From an uncultured Oscillospiraceae bacterium (lineage in GTDB: Bacteria > Bacillota > Clostridia > Oscillospirales > Oscillospiraceae), in the NCBI GenBank assembly GCA_934623575.1, contig CAKTVL010000031.1:1-17020 (forward strand): 17,020 nucleotides of DNA, given 5' to 3'. The first letter of the stretch is position 1, and every line of letters begins with the position of its first letter. Under the pieces are notes generated by a model. That model was not told the DNA's origin. It searched no databases and saw only the letters and a list, made by a program, of their open reading frames with translations. Made by a program: the position numbers and the translations under genes. Shown here one piece after another: positions 14,462 to 17,020 of the stretch.

Positions 14462-15511
14462 TTACCGTTCTCTGTCCGCTTTTGCGGGCTTAAACGGTAC
14501 GGCTACAATCTTATCATTGATCCTTGCAAAGCGTTCGGGATACTGGAACTTTTCCCGGTATTTCTCCGCAAGGTCGGGCGGAAGGCTCTGAAATCTCTCC
14601 GCTTCATACGGTGCGTGGCAGATAAAAAACTTCCCGCAGATGATGTCAAGCATCTCACGGGAAGCCTCTTTCAGATAGCACTTTTCAATTTTCCAAGCGT
14701 TCTCGCCACGCATATAGCCGTCCAGCCGGACGCAGGGGTCTGACCCGTCAAGGCAGGAGCCGTAGATGGAATAGCCGCCCAGTCCGGCTTTGAATGCCTT
14801 GTTGTCGGAACTTACCGCATAGGTTCTCGACTTCTCATCGTAGGGCTTGTTGAAGCTCTCCTGAGAGAAAATAATATAGCCGGTCAGGTGCTTTTTACCC
14901 TCGCTCTCTGCGTTTCGGAAGCGGTCAGCCAGCTCGGAATAGGTCAGCTCCACCGTTTCCGGCTCTGCATAAATGGCACGGTTGGGCGGCAGCCCGATTA
15001 GCTTGCCCTCCTCGTGGCAAACGATGGCGACCTCATCCTCAAAGGGCATATATTCCTCGATGTTGCCGCCGACCACCGCCTGCATCGCCTCCAGCGTGTC
15101 GTCGATCTCGATCATTCTCGGATACCTGTCCGGCTCCACGAGTAGGACAGAAATCCTGTTTTCGTGCGCTTGCGTCGGCTCCTTGCAGAGCGATTTGTCG
15201 AAAGAAATCTTCTTAAAGCCGATGCTGTCCACGAAATAAAAGCCGGGTTTGAGCGTATCGCTCTCCCTGATCTCGACCACATCCGATACGGAAAGAGAGC
15301 GTCCCGTGTAGTCGGCAGGATGGTCAACATTGAACTTCTGATAGATGTTTTCGAGGGAGATGCAGTCCATTTTGCCGTCATAAACTCTATCGTAAGCGGC
15401 TGCGTTGACTTTCTTAGTGCCTTTGATTTTTTCGAGGGATTCCATTCCGATGAAGCACACATTGGCGGAATCCCGATCCATATTGATCTGATAAATGCTA
15501 AACTCAGTCAT
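14462..15511 (-). CDS. YodL and DUF3846 domain protein
   Basis: The 349-residue protein carries a YodL-like domain (about 1-105, with NIYQKFNVDHPADYTGRSLS and FYFVDSIGFKKI) followed by a DUF3846 domain that begins at about 119 (ISVLLVEPDRYPRMIEID, GKLIGLPPNRAIY). DUF3846 normally continues straight to an AGTF-like strand; here the matching piece, DIICGKFFICHAP, appears only at about 289-301. The ~100 residues between include TYAVSSDNKAFKAGLGGYSI and GSDPCVRLDGYM, which I recall as a separate conserved unit in related accessory proteins. No catalytic residues stand out and the function is unknown. It is joined to the Toprim gene by an ATGA overlap, and the candidate oriT follows it. Confidence 0.75.
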   Translation of the reverse strand: MTEFSIYQINMDRDSANVCFIGMESLEKIKGTKKVNAAAYDRVYDGKMDCISLENIYQKFNVDHPADYTGRSLSVSDVVEIRESDTLKPGFYFVDSIGFKKISFDKSLCKEPTQAHENRISVLLVEPDRYPRMIEIDDTLEAMQAVVGGNIEEYMPFEDEVAIVCHEEGKLIGLPPNRAIYAEPETVELTYSELADRFRNAESEGKKHLTGYIIFSQESFNKPYDEKSRTYAVSSDNKAFKAGLGGYSIYGSCLDGSDPCVRLDGYMRGENAWKIEKCYLKEASREMLDIICGKFFICHAPYEAERFQSLPPDLAEKYREKFQYPERFARINDKIVAVPFKPAKADRER

Positions 15512-16470
15512 CGTTCATTCGTCCTTTCTTTGGTTTTATTGTGGTGGATACCGAGCTGGAAACAAAGAAAGTCATTGTAGTCCTTGCCGCAGGGCGGAGG
15601 GCTGTCAATGACTTCATACTTGCTCGGCAATATGGTTTTCAGTGCAAGGCTGGCTTTCCTTCCGGCATTGTCGTTGTCGAAGTGCAGGAAGATTTTTTGA
15701 ATCTGCGGCTTCTCATCAAGAAATTTCACAAGAGCCGCAGGGGTTGTACTGTCCTCGATTTTCTCCTTGGGCAGATACACCCCGGCGAGGGAAACAAGGT
15801 TGTCTGTACGCCAATCCCTGCCTGCCATCCTTTCAAGTGTCGCAAAGGAAAGCAGGTCAATGGCACACTCAAAAAGATGCACCGTGCTGCTGTCGCTGTC
15901 TGCGACCCGAAAAGAATAGTGCTTATCGCTGCCGGAGCAGTCACCCAAAACTCGGCGGTCATTGGTCGCTCGGAAGGACGCATAACGAGGGGAATTTTTC
16001 TCATCAAAGCCCACGCACACAAGGTTGTGATACGGCAGGCTCTCGAAAATCAGCCCCTTGTCAATGCAGTATTGGATGATGGTATAGTCGATTCCTCTGC
16101 CGAAAAGATACTCTGTAATTTTATCTGTGGTAGCACTTTTATCCGGCAGAAGTAAGACCTTCAGTTCCGCTTTCTGCTTTGACTTGATCGCCACTGACGG
16201 CATCACCGCCGCCTTTCCCATCAGCGTTTCGACCGCCTCTACAAAAGAACAGCCCTTGACTTTCACAAGATAGTCAAGGGCATTGTAGCCGCCGATGCGC
16301 TGTGACCACCACATCCACTTGCCGTTAGAAATCTTCAAGCTGTCGTGGGTGCGGGTGGTATAGTTGTTGCCGGAAATGCGGACAAGCTCCTGCGGCTCAC
16401 AGCTTTGCAGATAGGTAAGCAGGTCGATTTGCCGTGCCTGTTCCACCACCTCTGGGGGGATATACGGCAT
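15508..16470 (-). CDS. DUF3991 and Toprim domain protein (primase-like)
   Basis: The 320-residue protein looks like a reduced DnaG-type primase. Residues 1-85 (MPYIPPEVVEQARQIDLLTY onward) follow the DUF3991 pattern, in which the CHC2 zinc finger is decayed: the zinc cysteines are missing. A Toprim fold follows, with the first acidic residue Glu201 in HLFECAIDLLSF and the DxD pair Asp265/Asp267 in HFDNDNAGRKA. Such proteins may prime complementary-strand synthesis or replication after transfer; without the zinc finger, binding must differ from DnaG. The ATG at 16468-16470 has AGGTG upstream and lies four bases after the DUF3848 stop; upstream in-frame starts would lie within that gene. Activity is inferred, not shown. 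Confidence 0.85.
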   Translation of the reverse strand: MPYIPPEVVEQARQIDLLTYLQSCEPQELVRISGNNYTTRTHDSLKISNGKWMWWSQRIGGYNALDYLVKVKGCSFVEAVETLMGKAAVMPSVAIKSKQKAELKVLLLPDKSATTDKITEYLFGRGIDYTIIQYCIDKGLIFESLPYHNLVCVGFDEKNSPRYASFRATNDRRVLGDCSGSDKHYSFRVADSDSSTVHLFECAIDLLSFATLERMAGRDWRTDNLVSLAGVYLPKEKIEDSTTPAALVKFLDEKPQIQKIFLHFDNDNAGRKASLALKTILPSKYEVIDSPPPCGKDYNDFLCFQLGIHHNKTKERTNER

Positions 16471-16474
16471 AAAA

Positions 16475-16813
16475 TCACCTGCTTTCCCGGTGCTGTTTCT
16501 TCTCCTGCCGTTGCAGGCTCTTATCCGCTTCCGTTTCGATGGAGTCCCGGATGGTATCCATATGCTCGGTTTCTCTGTCCCGGAACTCCTTATACACATC
16601 ACTCAGAGGACAAGGGGAACGAAGCAAAGCCCTTGCCTTTTCCGGCTCAAGCTCCAGCTCCTCCATACACATCACGATGTCCTCCCGCATCGTGTATTCG
16701 TAGGTATGATTGAGAATTTCGGACGGCTCCTGACGCACAAGCCAGTCCCGGTATTTGTCCTGTTCGGCTTTCATTTTCTCGTAAAGTCGAGCGTTGTAAT
16801 CTGTTTCGTTCAT
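16475..16813 (-). CDS. DUF3848-like accessory protein
   Basis: The 112-residue protein begins MNETDYNARLYEKMKAEQDK. Its core, PSEILNHTYEYTMREDIVMC then LELEPEKARALLRSPCPLSD, matches the DUF3848 family, small mainly helical proteins seen beside primase-like genes in clostridial elements. The function is not known. The rest is charged and ends in a Lys/Arg/Gln-rich tail. The ATG at 16811-16813 has an ideal AAGGAGGTG eight bases upstream; an earlier in-frame start at 16867 would cross the stem-loop at 16841-16873. The Toprim gene starts four bases after its stop. Confidence 0.75.
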   Translation of the reverse strand: MNETDYNARLYEKMKAEQDKYRDWLVRQEPSEILNHTYEYTMREDIVMCMEELELEPEKARALLRSPCPLSDVYKEFRDRETEHMDTIRDSIETEADKSLQRQEKKQHRESR

Positions 16814-16833
16814 AGCGAACACCTCCTTCAAAA

Positions 16834-16873
16834 TAGAAATAGCCGCCTGATTTCTTTTGAAAACCAAGCGGCT
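16834..16873 (-). terminator. Stem-loop with T-rich tail in front of the DUF3848 gene
   Basis: On the minus strand AGCCGCTTGGTTT (from 16873) pairs with AAATCAGGCGGCT (ending at 16841) through 13 positions, two of them G-T wobbles, around a seven-base loop. ATTTCTATTTT follows. It lies 55 bases after the stop of the gene at the right edge and ends just before the DUF3848 ribosome site. It is either the terminator of the upstream gene with read-through, or an attenuator in a leader. Between 16874 and 16928 I see no convincing promoter. Confidence 0.55.
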
Positions 16874-16928
16874 ATGTATGTGGTTTATTCTGTTGTTAAA
16901 ACAAGGCGCAGGATGCAGATCGGCGGGA

Positions 16929-17020
16929 TCAATCCATATCGCTATTATCCTTAATGCCTTCGTTCATTTTTTTAATCTTCCTTTTCCACACAGAATACTG
17001 AGTTACCCAAGCAGCGAGGA
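16929..17020 (-). CDS. 3' end of an unrecognised gene
   Basis: A frame open at the right edge ends at a TGA (16929-16931). The last residues read LAAWVTQYSVWKRKIKKMNE and then GIKDNSDMD, a basic helix with an acidic end, like a genuine C-terminus. It is followed by a terminator-like hairpin. The piece is too short (30 codons) to name a family. A start of a new gene at the internal ATG (12 codons) is less likely. Confidence 0.45.
   Translation of the reverse strand, partial: LAAWVTQYSVWKRKIKKMNEGIKDNSDMD

Noticed and set aside
1..17020. CRISPR array, tRNA/rRNA genes, insertion sequences, integrase and att sites
   Set aside because: I saw no regularly spaced repeats, tRNA-like cloverleaf, transposase or recombinase motifs, or direct repeats that could be element ends.

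Overview
The window reads as the core transfer (conjugation) module of an integrative and conjugative element of the Tn1549 / Clostridioides difficile CTn type, carried by a moderately high-GC gut Clostridia (Oscillospiraceae- or Lachnospiraceae-like). This assignment rests on protein families recognised by eye (VirB4, VirD4, PrgI, VirB6/TrbL-like, MobA/VirD2 relaxase, MobC, PcfB, Cys-rich VLP, class B sortase, a CHAP hydrolase of CD1108 type) and on their order. No 16S, integrase or cargo genes are present, so neither the host nor the exact element can be fixed.

Every gene I accept lies on the minus strand, so transcription runs from right to left. From the right edge: the 3' end of an unrecognised gene (16929-17020); a stem-loop with a T-rich tail; then accessory genes (DUF3848, DUF3991/Toprim, YodL/DUF3846). 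A 138-bp gap with nested inverted repeats follows and is the best oriT candidate. Next come a DUF3789 membrane peptide, mobC, the relaxase, pcfB, an ArdC-like gene, a 68-residue gene, the virD4 coupling ATPase, a small pilin-like membrane protein, the VirB6/TrbL-like channel, a 59-residue Cys-rich protein, a DNA methyltransferase, prgI, virB4, the sortase, the Cys-rich VLP protein and the membrane-anchored CHAP hydrolase. Most junctions overlap or are separated by a few bases, often with an ATGA overlap, which points to one translationally coupled operon. Three internal stem-loops (16841-16873, 8391-8420, 2405-2440) probably set expression levels within it.

The parts fit one process. MobC and the relaxase nick the candidate oriT, PcfB and VirD4 bring the relaxosome to the channel, VirB4, PrgI, VirB6-like and the pilin-like protein build the type IV secretion apparatus, and the CHAP enzyme opens peptidoglycan. 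The sortase probably anchors a surface protein encoded elsewhere. The methyltransferase and the ArdC-like protein may protect the incoming DNA; this is inference.

The left 640 bases look like a separate unit: a stem-loop after the CHAP gene, a good sigma-A-type promoter (502-530), a small helix-turn-helix gene and the start of an ECF-type sigma factor that runs off the left edge.

I found no tRNA, rRNA, CRISPR array, insertion sequence or antibiotic-resistance gene. I also see no convincing new system. The most rewarding spots are the oriT candidate, the pilin-downstream hairpin, the ArdC-like protein with an altered zinc motif, and the HTH/sigma pair.
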